Made by a program: the position numbers and the translations under genes | Assembly (NCBI RefSeq): GCF_003432115.1 | Contig: NZ_QWDC01000001.1 | Span: forward strand, 1,917,420-1,981,419 | Length of the DNA stretch: 64,000 bases | Direction of reading: 5' to 3' | Origin: Mucilaginibacter conchicola | GTDB lineage: Bacteria; Bacteroidota; Bacteroidia; Sphingobacteriales; Sphingobacteriaceae | Part shown: positions 1 to 9,328 of the stretch, piece by piece | Layout: every line of letters begins with the position of its first letter | Position numbering within the stretch: position 1 is the stretch's first letter | Notes under the pieces: generated by a model | The model's input: only the letters and a program-made list of their open reading frames with translations | The model's database searches: none | Told to the model about the DNA's origin: nothing

Positions 1-192
1 TTAGCTTATCTACTGATAATTTGTTTACGCAAATCAGATGGCTACAATGCAATTATTACTATAGCTTACTAAGCTCAAGCTTATAAATAAAACAATTACT
101 AACTTTTACCGCATAATACAAGCATCCACCTCAATTGGTGATGAATATCAACCCCACCCCCTGCAGATTATCGTAAACTTGCTTTAGATTTA

Positions 193-221
193 TTGTAAAA
201 CCGAGAACACCGGTATATTTA
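193..221 (+). promoter_or_regulatory. Possible promoter of the GntR-type regulator
   Basis: A TTG at 193-195 is followed after 18 bases by TATATTTA at 214-221, close to the Bacteroidota consensus TTG-N19-TAnnTTTG. The predicted transcript start would lie only a few bases before the ATG at 231, so the message would be almost leaderless. The rest of 1-230 shows no gene. Confidence 0.4.
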
Positions 222-230
222 CAACAACTG

Positions 231-1256
231 ATGAGGAATTTTTTAAAGATCTTAAGGATAGACGAATATTCTATTACACCCTACTACGCCCAGATATACA
301 ACTCTATACTGCGCGCCATTGAGGATAACCTGATAGACAAGGATGATGTACTGCCTTCTATCAATGATCTGAGTATTGCGCTCGATATCTCCAGAAACAC
401 CATCACCCGTGCTTACAACGATCTTAAAAAGATAGGTGTTATTAATTCGGTGCCTGGCAAGGGATATTTTATCTCAAATACACGGGTTGACCAACCTGTG
501 CGTGTTTTACTCTTGTTCAACAAACTCAGCGCACACAAAAAGTTATTGTATGATGCTTTTGCAGGTGCACTCGCTAACAAGGCCTCTATTGATTTTTATA
601 TTTATAACAGCAATTTCAATTTCTTTAAAAAACTATTACTCGAGAAGCAGGATAAGTACGATAAAGTGGTGATAGTGCCCCATTTTAGAGATAAGGCTGA
701 TAATGCCTTTGAGGTGATAAACGAGGTGCCAAAAGAAAAGCTGATACTGATGGGCAAACTGATTGACGGGGTAACAGGCCAATTTGGTGCGGTTTATGAG
801 GATTTCCAGAACGATATTTATAATGCCCTAACCAACCTGGCTGATAAAGTACGCCAGTACACTTCGTTAACCATTGTATTCCCTAAGCAGAGCTATTTCT
901 CTACAGATATACTCATCGGCTTCCTCAACTTTTGCAAGGCACATAACTGCGATTATGATATCATCTCAGATTTTAAGTCGGAAACCATCCTCAAAAACTC
1001 GCTGTATATTACGCTTACCGAAGATGACCTGGTTGAACTGATTGATAAAGCCCTTAGCATTAACTATAAAATGGGAGAAGATATCGGCATTATATCTTAT
1101 AACGAAACCGCTTTGAAGCGACTGATACTTAACGGCATCACCACCATATCAACCGATTTTGGTTTTATGGGCGAAAAAGCGGCAGAACTGGTTTTAAATA
1201 ACTCAACAGAACACCATAAAGTACCGTTCAATACCATCATCAGAAACTCTATATGA
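231..1256 (+). CDS. GntR-family transcriptional regulator with periplasmic-binding-protein-like effector domain
   Basis: This is a 341-residue cytoplasmic DNA-binding regulator. A GntR winged helix-turn-helix occupies about residues 15-82 (key stretch LPSINDLSIALDISRNTITR, then the wing ending GKGYF). It is followed from about residue 90 by a LacI/periplasmic-binding-like domain that would sense a sugar. The length fits the GntR-LacI hybrid regulators common in Bacteroidota. It sits next to the rhamnosidase and rhamnose catabolic genes, so rhamnose-responsive control of that cluster is the likely role (inference from context). The start is the first ATG; the next in-frame ATG would cut into the protein fold. 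Confidence 0.85.
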   Translation: MRNFLKILRIDEYSITPYYAQIYNSILRAIEDNLIDKDDVLPSINDLSIALDISRNTITRAYNDLKKIGVINSVPGKGYFISNTRVDQPVRVLLLFNKLSAHKKLLYDAFAGALANKASIDFYIYNSNFNFFKKLLLEKQDKYDKVVIVPHFRDKADNAFEVINEVPKEKLILMGKLIDGVTGQFGAVYEDFQNDIYNALTNLADKVRQYTSLTIVFPKQSYFSTDILIGFLNFCKAHNCDYDIISDFKSETILKNSLYITLTEDDLVELIDKALSINYKMGEDIGIISYNETALKRLILNGITTISTDFGFMGEKAAELVLNNSTEHHKVPFNTIIRNSI

Positions 1257-1304
1257 TGCGCTGTAAGGGTAGCCCCTAAGGGCAAAATTCTCACTGCTGT
1301 TTAC

Positions 1305-1413
1305 TCTACAAAGCGGTTGTCCCTACAGGACATTTATTACTTTTTTAATCTGAAGCATTATATTTTCATCATCCTTGCGCAAAACTACCCCATCGGGGCT
1401 AACGCTTTGTAGA
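1305..1413. repeat. Intergenic element bounded by 11-bp inverted repeats with small hairpins
   Basis: TCTACAAAGCG at 1305-1315 is repeated inverted at 1403-1413. Just inside each end is a small GC-rich hairpin: TGTCC-N5-GGACA at 1318-1332 and CCCC-N3-GGGG at 1388-1398. Further units of the same kind, GCCCCTAAGGGC at 1272-1283 and GCTCCGTAGGAGC at about 1435-1448, flank it. It carries no coding capacity and looks like a cluster of short dispersed intergenic repeats between two convergent genes. Confidence 0.55.
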
Positions 1414-1463
1414 AAATAAGACGGATACTCCTCTGCTCCGTAGGAGCTACCCTGCCTGCTAAC

Positions 1464-1496
1464 AAGAACATCCCGATTGCCAGTCGGGATGTTCTT
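1464..1496. terminator. Terminator hairpin between the regulator and the rhamnosidase gene
   Basis: A perfect 13-bp inverted repeat (AAGAACATCCCGA, 7-base loop, then its complement) lies between two convergent genes, 18 bp from the stop codon of the rhamnosidase gene. It could terminate transcription from both sides. Confidence 0.7.
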
Positions 1497-1514
1497 ATTG
1501 TATATCGCATTACT

Positions 1515-4187
1515 TTAATAACTCACCTTAAACTGATAGCTGCCGGCAGCTACAGAGTAGTTTGCTGTATTTTTTATCTGTGCGTTATTTAAATAAACCT
1601 TTGCCTTTGCCGCATCAGGGAAGGTTATGGTTGCCGATGAATTTGCCGGGATGGTAACTTTATACATCACATCCTGCCCCTTACGCTCCCATGATGAAAT
1701 GATCTTACCGTAAGGCCCGTTATGCGATGCCGTGAAGAAGTTTAAACCCGAAACAAAATTTGGCTTCAGCAACACGTTTTTAAAGCCCGGATGTGCCTCA
1801 TCGGGCAGTATGCCGCCCAGGCCTTTAAAGAACCAGCCGCCTATTTCACCAAACATCATGTGGTTTAACGAAATGTCGCGCTCGGCTTGTATGTTCCAGT
1901 TCTCGTAAAGCGTGGTTGCACCGTTCACTATCCACCACCCCCATGATGGGTAGGTATCCTGCGAAGCCAGTTTATAAGCTGTTTCTGCTTGTCCGTTATT
2001 GCTCAATGCATTCAGTACAGCCTTTGCGCCTAATACACCAACATCAATATGCATTTTATCGTCTGCTACTCGTTTCGCAAGGTTTTGGGCCACTTTGGTT
2101 CTGTATTCGTCAGGTACAACATTCCATTGCAGGGCCATGCTGAGTTCCGTTTGCACGCCGCTGCCGTAAATGGCTGTAGCTTTGTTAAAATACTTATCGT
2201 TGATGGCTTTTTTGATCTTAGCCGCCAGTTCGGTATAATGGGTATAGTCTGCCTGTTTACCAAATAATTTGGCTGCCTTTGCCAGAATAGTTGCATCTAC
2301 ATAAAAATAAATTGACGAAGTGTATTCCAGCGACGATGATGACTTAACCGGCACCCAATCGCCCCGGCCAAACGTTGTCAAATTATTTGTGCTGATGCCA
2401 TCTACATAATTCACGTACGCGCGGATATTATCATAATTATCAGCCAAGGCCTTACTGTCGCCATAAAACATATACAGGTTCCATGGAATAATGGCAATGG
2501 TACTTGTCCAGTCGGTGCCGTTTGCTGTGCCATAGCCCCAGCCGCCGGTCGGGATAATATCTGGCAGTACACCGTTGGGTTGTTGTTCATCACGATGATC
2601 GCCAAGCCATTTTTCGTAGATAGTGATGCCATCAAAATTGAACAAACCGGTTTCTACGGCGAAGTGACCATCGCCTGTCCAGCCGTTCTTTTCGCGCTGA
2701 GGGCAATCTGTAGGATAACCAAAAAGGTTTGATAAATAGGAGTTATTGGTGGCCCACCACAAACGGTCTATCAACGGGTTTGATGACGTGATCTTACCTG
2801 CGGGCTCCACATCGCTGTGCATAAAATACCCGGTAACGTCTTCTTTCTTAAGGTCGATAGGTTTGGTGCTGGTTACTTCAACATACTGGAAACCTTTATA
2901 GTTGAATTTCGCCATAAACTCAACCGTACCTTTACCATTAAGGGTGATGATATCCGTACCAAAAGGATCGCTTTTATCTTTAGGTCGATAGTAAACATCA
3001 ATGTTCGACATATCTACATGTCCATCAGGGTAAAGCCTTTCGCCATGTTTAACGCGCACTACTGTCCCGTCATCGCCTTTTAGCTTCACTTTAGTTACAC
3101 CCGAAATGTTCCTGCCCAGGTCAACCACATAAGTGGTATCATTAAATTTCTCAATAGATTTCGCCTCTATCTCATCCACATTGCGGATAGGCTGCATTAC
3201 CTGGCTAACAATTTGTTTTGACGGTGCGGCACGTAACATTACTTCCTTCCAGTCTTTATCATCAAAATCAGGCTTATTCCATCCGGGTAATTCCAGGTGG
3301 CTGTCGTAATGCTCGCCGGTGTAAATACTGTTGAAGGTGATGGGGCTGGCATGGGTTTTCCAGCTATCGTTGGTTGCAACTGTCGCAATTGTCCCGTCGG
3401 TATAGGTTATCTTCAGGTCCATACAAAAGGTTGGCCTGTTACGCCACGGGGCACGGTCAAAGTTCCATACGGCTATAGATTGCATGTTGTACCAGCCGTT
3501 ACCTAACAATACCCCTATGGCATTTTTGCCTTGCTGCAGTTGCTTGGTAACGTCATAACTTACATAAAGCGTGCGCCTGTCAAAGCGGGTATACATAGGA
3601 TCTAAACGGTGGTTACCTATTTTTTGCCCGTTGATATACAGTTCATACAAACCGCCAACGGCTATATACGCTCTTGCCGACTTTACCTTTTTCCCTGCCG
3701 TAAATGCCTTGCGGAAATAAGGCGCAGGCAGGGTATTGATGCTGCCCATATCGCTTATCCACGAGCCTTTCCAGTTATTAGCGCCCATCAGCCCGGTCTC
3801 AAAACTGCTGATCCGGCTATCTGGCAATTGTTTGCCGCTGCGGCCCCAGGTGCGCACCAACCAGTAATATTTAACTGAGGGCTGCAAGGCCTTGCCCTGA
3901 TAGGTAATATTGCTTACCGATGATGTTATTTTGCCGGAGTTCCATACCGCCGGTGATTTTGCCAGTTGCACCGAATCGGTACCTACCAAAACCTGATAAG
4001 CAGATTGCGCCGCACCTGTGCGGCTATCTTCCATTTGCCATGAAAGGCGTGGATGACGGGCATCAACCCCTATGGGCGATACCAGATGCTCGCATTGCAA
4101 AGCCGTTGTGCGTTGTGCGTATGCAACAGAGCTTGCTAACATGATATAAATGACCCCTAATGTGGTGATGTAATTTAAACGCTTCAA
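1515..4187 (-). CDS. Secreted alpha-L-rhamnosidase, GH78 family
   Basis: This enzyme removes terminal alpha-L-rhamnose from plant or microbial glycans outside the cytoplasm and so feeds the adjacent rhamnose pathway. The domain order fits family GH78: an N-terminal beta domain, the Bac_rhamnosid beta-sandwich, an (alpha/alpha)6 barrel and a C-terminal beta domain. The conserved barrel motif DCPQREKNGWTGDG lies around residue 490. I chose the TTG at 4187 as start: it follows AGGA by 6 bases and begins a clean signal peptide (MKRLNYITTLGV to SVAYA). The frame stays open to an ATG at 4238 and another at 4310, which would bury the signal peptide. The gene is divergent from rhaT and convergent with the regulator. 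Confidence 0.88.
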   Translation of the reverse strand: MKRLNYITTLGVIYIMLASSVAYAQRTTALQCEHLVSPIGVDARHPRLSWQMEDSRTGAAQSAYQVLVGTDSVQLAKSPAVWNSGKITSSVSNITYQGKALQPSVKYYWLVRTWGRSGKQLPDSRISSFETGLMGANNWKGSWISDMGSINTLPAPYFRKAFTAGKKVKSARAYIAVGGLYELYINGQKIGNHRLDPMYTRFDRRTLYVSYDVTKQLQQGKNAIGVLLGNGWYNMQSIAVWNFDRAPWRNRPTFCMDLKITYTDGTIATVATNDSWKTHASPITFNSIYTGEHYDSHLELPGWNKPDFDDKDWKEVMLRAAPSKQIVSQVMQPIRNVDEIEAKSIEKFNDTTYVVDLGRNISGVTKVKLKGDDGTVVRVKHGERLYPDGHVDMSNIDVYYRPKDKSDPFGTDIITLNGKGTVEFMAKFNYKGFQYVEVTSTKPIDLKKEDVTGYFMHSDVEPAGKITSSNPLIDRLWWATNNSYLSNLFGYPTDCPQREKNGWTGDGHFAVETGLFNFDGITIYEKWLGDHRDEQQPNGVLPDIIPTGGWGYGTANGTDWTSTIAIIPWNLYMFYGDSKALADNYDNIRAYVNYVDGISTNNLTTFGRGDWVPVKSSSSLEYTSSIYFYVDATILAKAAKLFGKQADYTHYTELAAKIKKAINDKYFNKATAIYGSGVQTELSMALQWNVVPDEYRTKVAQNLAKRVADDKMHIDVGVLGAKAVLNALSNNGQAETAYKLASQDTYPSWGWWIVNGATTLYENWNIQAERDISLNHMMFGEIGGWFFKGLGGILPDEAHPGFKNVLLKPNFVSGLNFFTASHNGPYGKIISSWERKGQDVMYKVTIPANSSATITFPDAAKAKVYLNNAQIKNTANYSVAAGSYQFKVSY

Positions 4188-4586
4188 AATATTCCTATTA
4201 TAATTTATTGTTTGCCACCGCCTAATTTCCCTATCCATATATTGATCAACACCTTTATTATAAGTGTGTAAAAAGGCATGTATTATCTTAATGACACCCA
4301 AAACTAACATAATGCAATAAATGCAAGCATGGCCACTTTTTAAAAAGTGTATCCATACCCTTTGATCATCGGAGTTTTTTGGGGTTAAACTGCGCCTGTT
4401 ATTGGTTTAAAAGACGCTCTTAGTTAAGCTTACCGAAAATATTCTAAATAATTAGCTCAACTATACCCAACTCTACCATTGCCATACAACTAAAGCAGCA
4501 TGGTAACAGATAGGCATAGTTAAATAAACACTTAACTTTATTATTGTAATAACCATTTATAAACCCTTTTTAGAGAACCTTGAATT
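4188..4586. other. Divergent intergenic region of the rhamnosidase and rhaT genes
   Basis: This stretch of about 400 bp should carry both divergent promoters. The clearest element is a perfect 16-bp palindrome, CACTTTTTAAAAAGTG at 4334-4349, a possible operator. A weak -7-like TAACTTTA at 4533-4540 lies 46 bp before the rhaT start, but I see no TTG at the right distance. No RNA gene was recognised. Confidence 0.4.
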
Positions 4587-5666
4587 ATGCAGGCATTGTT
4601 TGGCGTTATTCTGCACTTTATCGGCGGCTTTGCTTCCGGGAGTTTTTACATTCCCTATAAAAAAGTAAAAGGCTGGGCCTGGGAAAGCTTCTGGATAGTA
4701 GGCGGTATTTTCTCTTGGCTTATTGTGCCACCTGTTGCCGCCTGGTTAACCATACCCGGCTTTACAGATATCATAGCGCAAACTAACGGCAAAATATTAA
4801 CACTCACCTATTTCTTCGGCCTGCTTTGGGGCATAGGCGGCTTAACTTATGGTTTGGGTGTACGTTATTTGGGCGTATCATTGGGCAGTACCATTATACT
4901 GGGACTTTGTGCGGTCTTCGGTTCTATCATTCCATCTGTTTATTATAACTTTTTCCCGCAGGAAGGCAAAGACAGTTTCAGCATGATGCTGCATAGCCAT
5001 TGGGGGCAAATGGTGCTGCTGGGTATAGTAATATGCAGCCTGGGTATCATCATTTGCGGTAAAGCAGGTACTATCAAAGAGAAAGAACTGGCACAAAAAC
5101 AAACCGTTGCCGAAGAGAATAAAGACTACCGTTTTGGTCTGGGCATATTTGTAGCCATTGTATCGGGCGTGTTAAGTGCTTGTTTCAACTTTGGTATAGA
5201 GGCGGGCAAATCAATGGCCGATGTAGCTAACCAGGCCTGGCAAGCCACGCACCCAGGTCAGGGCAATTTCCTGTTCCAGAACAACGTGATCTACGTAGTG
5301 CTGCTTTGGGGCGGCCTTAGCACCAACTTTATATGGTGTATGATCTTAAACGCCCGCAACAAAACGTTCGGTAACTATACCGATGGTACAAAACCGCTGT
5401 TAAAGAACTACATCTTTTCGGCACTGGCGGGCACAACCTGGTTTTTGCAATTCTTTTTTTATGGCATGGGCGAAAGCAAACTGGGCAACGGTGCCAGCTC
5501 GTGGATATTACACATGGCGTTTATTATCCTGATAGCTAATATATGGGGCCTGTTATTAAAAGAATGGAAAGGCGTAAGCAAAAAAGCAATCTATACGGTG
5601 ATGGCAGGCATAGCTACTATCATCGTATCGGTATTGGTGGTGGGTTATGGTAATTCGATAAAATAA
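4587..5666 (+). CDS. rhaT: L-rhamnose/proton symporter RhaT
   Basis: This is an inner-membrane transporter that brings L-rhamnose into the cytoplasm with protons. Its 359 residues form about ten hydrophobic helices, matching the RhaT family in length and layout. The N-terminus (GVILHFIGGFASGSFYIPYK) and the glycine-rich second and third helices (WGIGGLTYGLGVRYLGVSLG) are typical of the family. It is the first gene of the rhaT-aldolase-isomerase-kinase run, and the gap to the next gene holds a repeat hairpin, not another gene. The identification is firm; whether it also takes related 6-deoxysugars cannot be told from sequence. Confidence 0.92.
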   Translation: MQALFGVILHFIGGFASGSFYIPYKKVKGWAWESFWIVGGIFSWLIVPPVAAWLTIPGFTDIIAQTNGKILTLTYFFGLLWGIGGLTYGLGVRYLGVSLGSTIILGLCAVFGSIIPSVYYNFFPQEGKDSFSMMLHSHWGQMVLLGIVICSLGIIICGKAGTIKEKELAQKQTVAEENKDYRFGLGIFVAIVSGVLSACFNFGIEAGKSMADVANQAWQATHPGQGNFLFQNNVIYVVLLWGGLSTNFIWCMILNARNKTFGNYTDGTKPLLKNYIFSALAGTTWFLQFFFYGMGESKLGNGASSWILHMAFIILIANIWGLLLKEWKGVSKKAIYTVMAGIATIIVSVLVVGYGNSIK

Positions 5667-5751
5667 GCCTCAGCCCGCCCTCTCCAAAAGAGAAGATTCT
5701 GAGAAGTATGTTTTTAAAGCCCTCTCCTTTGGAGAGGATTTAGGTGAGGCT
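5666..5751. repeat. Intergenic palindromic repeat, CTCTCC-type, behind rhaT
   Basis: AGCCTCA at 5666-5672 pairs with TGAGGCT at 5745-5751, enclosing a perfect palindrome CCTCTCC-TTT-GGAGAGG at 5721-5737 and a decayed copy (CCTCTCCAAAAGAGAAG) near 5680-5696. The same CTCTCC/GGAGAG core recurs at 7942-7980, so this is a small dispersed repeat family. It may fold in the operon transcript. Confidence 0.6.
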
Positions 5752-5821
5752 AAATAAGACGCAAGATCAAAACAGATAAAAACAATAATTCATAAAATCG
5801 ACAATTCAGTAATTAATAAAT

Positions 5822-7939
5822 ATGTCTGCTACAAAACAATTTAAACATGTAAGCTACTTATGGGACGAGGCCAAAGCTGCAGAGCTGGCGGGAGATGAAG
5901 TAGCTTTATTGATATACCGCTCAAACCTGCTTGGTGCCGACCTGCGCCTTACCAACTACGGCGGCGGCAATACCTCATGCAAGGTGTTTGATAAAGACCC
6001 CTTAACCGGCAAAGAGGTTGAGGTAATGTGGATAAAAGGATCGGGCGGTGATATTGGTACGCTAAAAAAAAGCGGACTGGCGGCTTTATATGTTGACAGG
6101 TTACGCAGCCTTAAAAACGTTTACCGAGGTATCGAGTTTGAAGATGAGATGGTGGAACTTTTTAACCACAGTATTTTTGACCTTAGCTCAAAAGCACCTT
6201 CTATTGATACACCACTACATGGTTTCCTGCCGTTTAAACACATTGACCACCTGCACCCCGATGCAGCCATTGCCATTGCAGCAGCTAAAGACGGCGAACA
6301 AATAACCAAAGAATTATTTGGCGGTACTATTGGCTGGGTAGGCTGGCAGCGCCCGGGTTTCGACCTTGGTTTGCAATTGAAAGAGTGCCTGGATAACAAT
6401 CCCGGTATCCGCGGTATCATGTTAGGCTCGCACGGGTTATTTACCTGGGGCGATACCGCTTACGAAAGCTACATCAATACCCTTGAAGTGATCGAAAAAT
6501 GTGCCGAATACCTGGAGCAAAACTACGGCAAAAAAGGCCCTGTATTTGGCGGCCAAAGGCTACAAAGCCTTGCTGCTGATGAGCGCAAAAAACAGGCGGC
6601 TGCTTTGGCCCCTGTTCTGCGTGGTTTCTGCTCATCAAAGGTTTCCATGATAGGTCATTTTACTGATGATGCACGCGTGCTGGAGTTTACCAACTCAAAC
6701 GATTTGGACAGGCTGGCTCCGCTGGGTACCAGCTGCCCGGACCACTTCTTAAGAACCAAGATCAGTCCACTGGTATTGGATCTTAAAGCCGGTGATGACC
6801 TGAGTGATGTAGCTGCGCTAAAAGATAAACTTGCCCCTGCGTTTGAGGCCTACCGCCAAATGTACACCGATTATTATAACACCTGTAAACACGATAACAG
6901 CCCTGCTATCCGCGATGCTAACCCGGTAGTGATCCTGTATCCCGGCGTTGGTATGTTCACCTTTGCAAAGGACAAACAAACAGCGCGCGTTGCGGCCGAG
7001 TTCTATATCAACGCCATTAACGTAATGAAAGGCGCTGAAGCTATCTCTCAATACACTTCCCTGCCCCGCCAGGAAGCTTTTGATATTGAATACTGGTTGT
7101 TGGAAGAAGCTAAATTACAGCGCATGCCAAAACCAAAAGCCTTATCGGGCCGTGTGGCTTTGGTAACCGGTAGTGCAGGCGGCATCGGCAAAGCTATCGC
7201 CAAAAAGTTTGCCCAGGAAGGTGCCGTTGTTGTATTAAACGACCTGAACGAAGAGCGTTTACAAGGTGCCGGCGAAGAATTTAAAGGCCTTTTTGGTAAA
7301 GATGCCTACGCCTTAGCTGTTATGGATGTTACCAATAACGACCAGATACAAGCGGCTTTGGATGTTGCCGCATTGCAATTTGGTGGTGTAGATCTTATAG
7401 TGAACAACGCGGGGCTTTCTATCTCTAAAACTATCGGCGATACCACCGCTACAGACTGGGACTTACTTTATGACGTTTTAGTAAAAGGCCAGTTCTTTGT
7501 TACCCAGGCTGCTGTAGCTGTGATGAAAAAACAGGATATTGGTGGAGACATTATTAACGTAGTGAGCAAAAACGCGTTAGTAAGCGGCCCTAATAATGCC
7601 GGTTACGGTAGCGCAAAAGCGGCGCAATTACACCTTAGCAGGCTAAACGCGGCTGAGTTGGGTGGCGATAAGATCCGCGTTAACGTAGTTAACCCCGATG
7701 CGGTGATCAGCGACAGCAATATATGGGCAGGCGGCTGGGCCGAAGGCCGTGCAAAAGCTTACGGCATCACAGTTGATGAGTTGCCGGCCTACTACGCCAA
7801 GCGTACATTATTGAATGAAAGCATCTTACCTGAAGATATTGCTAACGCCTGCTTTGCATTTGCAGGTGGCTTGCTTAACAAATCAACCGGTAACGTACTG
7901 AATGTTGATGGCGGTGTAGCAACGGCTTTTGTAAGATAA
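5822..7939 (+). CDS. rhaEW: Bifunctional rhamnulose-1-phosphate aldolase / lactaldehyde dehydrogenase
   Basis: This 705-residue fusion enzyme should cleave L-rhamnulose-1-phosphate to dihydroxyacetone phosphate and L-lactaldehyde and then oxidise the aldehyde. Residues about 20-400 form a class II aldolase domain, with the metal-site histidine region HIDHLHPD and the later GSHGLFTWG. Residues about 440-705 form a short-chain dehydrogenase with the nucleotide motif TGSAGGIG near 446 and the catalytic YGSAK near 595. This architecture is the known RhaE-RhaW fusion. It lies between rhaT and the isomerase gene. The dehydrogenase half is assigned from family knowledge; its exact substrate is not visible in the sequence. 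Confidence 0.92.
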   Translation: MSATKQFKHVSYLWDEAKAAELAGDEVALLIYRSNLLGADLRLTNYGGGNTSCKVFDKDPLTGKEVEVMWIKGSGGDIGTLKKSGLAALYVDRLRSLKNVYRGIEFEDEMVELFNHSIFDLSSKAPSIDTPLHGFLPFKHIDHLHPDAAIAIAAAKDGEQITKELFGGTIGWVGWQRPGFDLGLQLKECLDNNPGIRGIMLGSHGLFTWGDTAYESYINTLEVIEKCAEYLEQNYGKKGPVFGGQRLQSLAADERKKQAAALAPVLRGFCSSKVSMIGHFTDDARVLEFTNSNDLDRLAPLGTSCPDHFLRTKISPLVLDLKAGDDLSDVAALKDKLAPAFEAYRQMYTDYYNTCKHDNSPAIRDANPVVILYPGVGMFTFAKDKQTARVAAEFYINAINVMKGAEAISQYTSLPRQEAFDIEYWLLEEAKLQRMPKPKALSGRVALVTGSAGGIGKAIAKKFAQEGAVVVLNDLNEERLQGAGEEFKGLFGKDAYALAVMDVTNNDQIQAALDVAALQFGGVDLIVNNAGLSISKTIGDTTATDWDLLYDVLVKGQFFVTQAAVAVMKKQDIGGDIINVVSKNALVSGPNNAGYGSAKAAQLHLSRLNAAELGGDKIRVNVVNPDAVISDSNIWAGGWAEGRAKAYGITVDELPAYYAKRTLLNESILPEDIANACFAFAGGLLNKSTGNVLNVDGGVATAFVR

Positions 7940-7941
7940 AG

Positions 7942-7980
7942 ACTTCTCCTTCCCTCTCCAAAGGAGAGGGAAGGAGAAGT
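7942..7980. repeat. Perfect 18-bp stem hairpin between aldolase and isomerase genes
   Basis: ACTTCTCCTTCCCTCTCC at 7942-7959 is followed by a three-base AAA loop and its exact complement at 7963-7980. It lies 3 bp after the aldolase stop. It shares the CTCTCC/GGAGAG core with the repeat behind rhaT. In the operon transcript it would form a very stable hairpin that could stabilise or attenuate the message. There is no run of T after it, so a simple terminator is less likely. Confidence 0.7.
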
Positions 7981-8042
7981 AAATTGATGATTCTAAACCT
8001 TTTGGTGCACCAATCACTAAAGGGCTTTATACCTACATAATT

Positions 8043-9317
8043 ATGCAGATAGAAAAATATTTGATTGATGAGCACAACCATCAGTTATCCACAAAACACC
8101 AGCGTAATTTTGAGCACGTTGCGGCTGATATAAATAATCTTGATGGTGTTTTAACCAAACTACAGGCCTTTAATGTGGCTATCCCGAGCTGGGCTTTGGG
8201 CACAGGCGGCACTCGTTTCGGCAGGTTTAGCGGTGGTGGCGAGCCGGGCAGTCTGGAAGAAAAAATTGAAGATGTTGGTGTTATCCATGCATTGAACAGA
8301 TCGAGCAACTCCATATCACTGCACATTCCGTGGGATATTCCTGACAATGCGTCGTCGATAAAACAACTGGCCACACAACTGGGGCTACATTTTGATGCCG
8401 TAAACTCCAATACCTTCCAGGACCAGAAAGATGCCGAACACAGCTATAAGTTCGGCTCGTTGCACCATGTAGATAAAGTGGTGCGTGCGCAGGCAGTTGA
8501 GCATAACATACAGGTAATTAACTACGGCAAAGAGCTTGGCTCAAAAGCGCTGTCGGTTTGGTTGTCTGATGGTTCCAACTTCCCCGGGCAATTAAATTTC
8601 AGAGAAGCATTCCAACGTACACATGAGAGTTTGCAAGAGATCTACAACGCTCTCCCTCATGATTGGAAGATCTGGATAGAATACAAACCTTATGAACCCA
8701 ACTTCTACTCAACCACCATCGGCGATTGGGGGCAATCCCTGTTGCTGGCCAATAAATTGGGCGATAAAGCGGCTACCCTGGTAGATCTGGGCCATCACTT
8801 GCCAAATACCAATATCGAGCAGATCGTATCACTCCTGTTGATGGAAGGTAAACTGGCCGGCTTCCATTTCAATGATTCAAAATACGGTGATGACGACCTT
8901 ACCGTAGGCAGCATCAACCCATACCAATTGTTCCTGATATTTAACGAACTGGTGGAAGGTATGGATGCCCGCGGCATGGCGCACGCCACTTCAATCGGCT
9001 GGATGATAGATGCATCGCACAACGTAAAAGACCCTATTGAAGATCTTTTGCAATCTGTACAGGCCATAAAAATTGCTTACGCACAGGCTTTACTGATAGA
9101 TACCCCAGCATTAAAAACAGCCCAGCAAAATAACGATGTGGCACTGGCCCAGGAAATATTGCAGCAGGCCTACCGTACCGATGTAAGGCCATTGATAGCT
9201 GAGGCAAGCCTGCGTGAAGGTGGTTCGTTAGACCCAATAGGTGCTTACCGCAAACTTGATGTGCGCAACAATCTCATAAAAGAGCGCGGCTTAAAAACTG
9301 TTGCAACAGGTTTATAA
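8043..9317 (+). CDS. rhaI: L-rhamnose isomerase, RhaI type
   Basis: This cytoplasmic enzyme interconverts L-rhamnose and L-rhamnulose, the first catabolic step. The 424-residue TIM-barrel protein belongs to the RhaI group known from Pseudomonas, not the E. coli RhaA group. Metal-site motifs are visible: IEYKPYEP near residue 212, VDLGHHLPN near 245 and GFHFNDSKYGDDDL near 275, supplying the Glu, Asp, His and Asp ligands. The ATG at 8043 follows the 7942-7980 hairpin. The kinase gene starts 11 bp after the stop, so the two are cotranscribed. Confidence 0.92.
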   Translation: MQIEKYLIDEHNHQLSTKHQRNFEHVAADINNLDGVLTKLQAFNVAIPSWALGTGGTRFGRFSGGGEPGSLEEKIEDVGVIHALNRSSNSISLHIPWDIPDNASSIKQLATQLGLHFDAVNSNTFQDQKDAEHSYKFGSLHHVDKVVRAQAVEHNIQVINYGKELGSKALSVWLSDGSNFPGQLNFREAFQRTHESLQEIYNALPHDWKIWIEYKPYEPNFYSTTIGDWGQSLLLANKLGDKAATLVDLGHHLPNTNIEQIVSLLLMEGKLAGFHFNDSKYGDDDLTVGSINPYQLFLIFNELVEGMDARGMAHATSIGWMIDASHNVKDPIEDLLQSVQAIKIAYAQALLIDTPALKTAQQNNDVALAQEILQQAYRTDVRPLIAEASLREGGSLDPIGAYRKLDVRNNLIKERGLKTVATGL

Positions 9318-9328
9318 AAACAGGCAAT

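Noticed and set aside
1305..1413. Possible insertion sequence with 11-bp inverted ends
   Set aside because: Too short (109 bp) and no transposase; kept only as a repeat element.
5666..7980. Repeat hairpins in the rha operon as a possible CRISPR or tandem array
   Set aside because: Only two palindromic copies, no regular spacers and no cas genes; they are intergenic palindromes.
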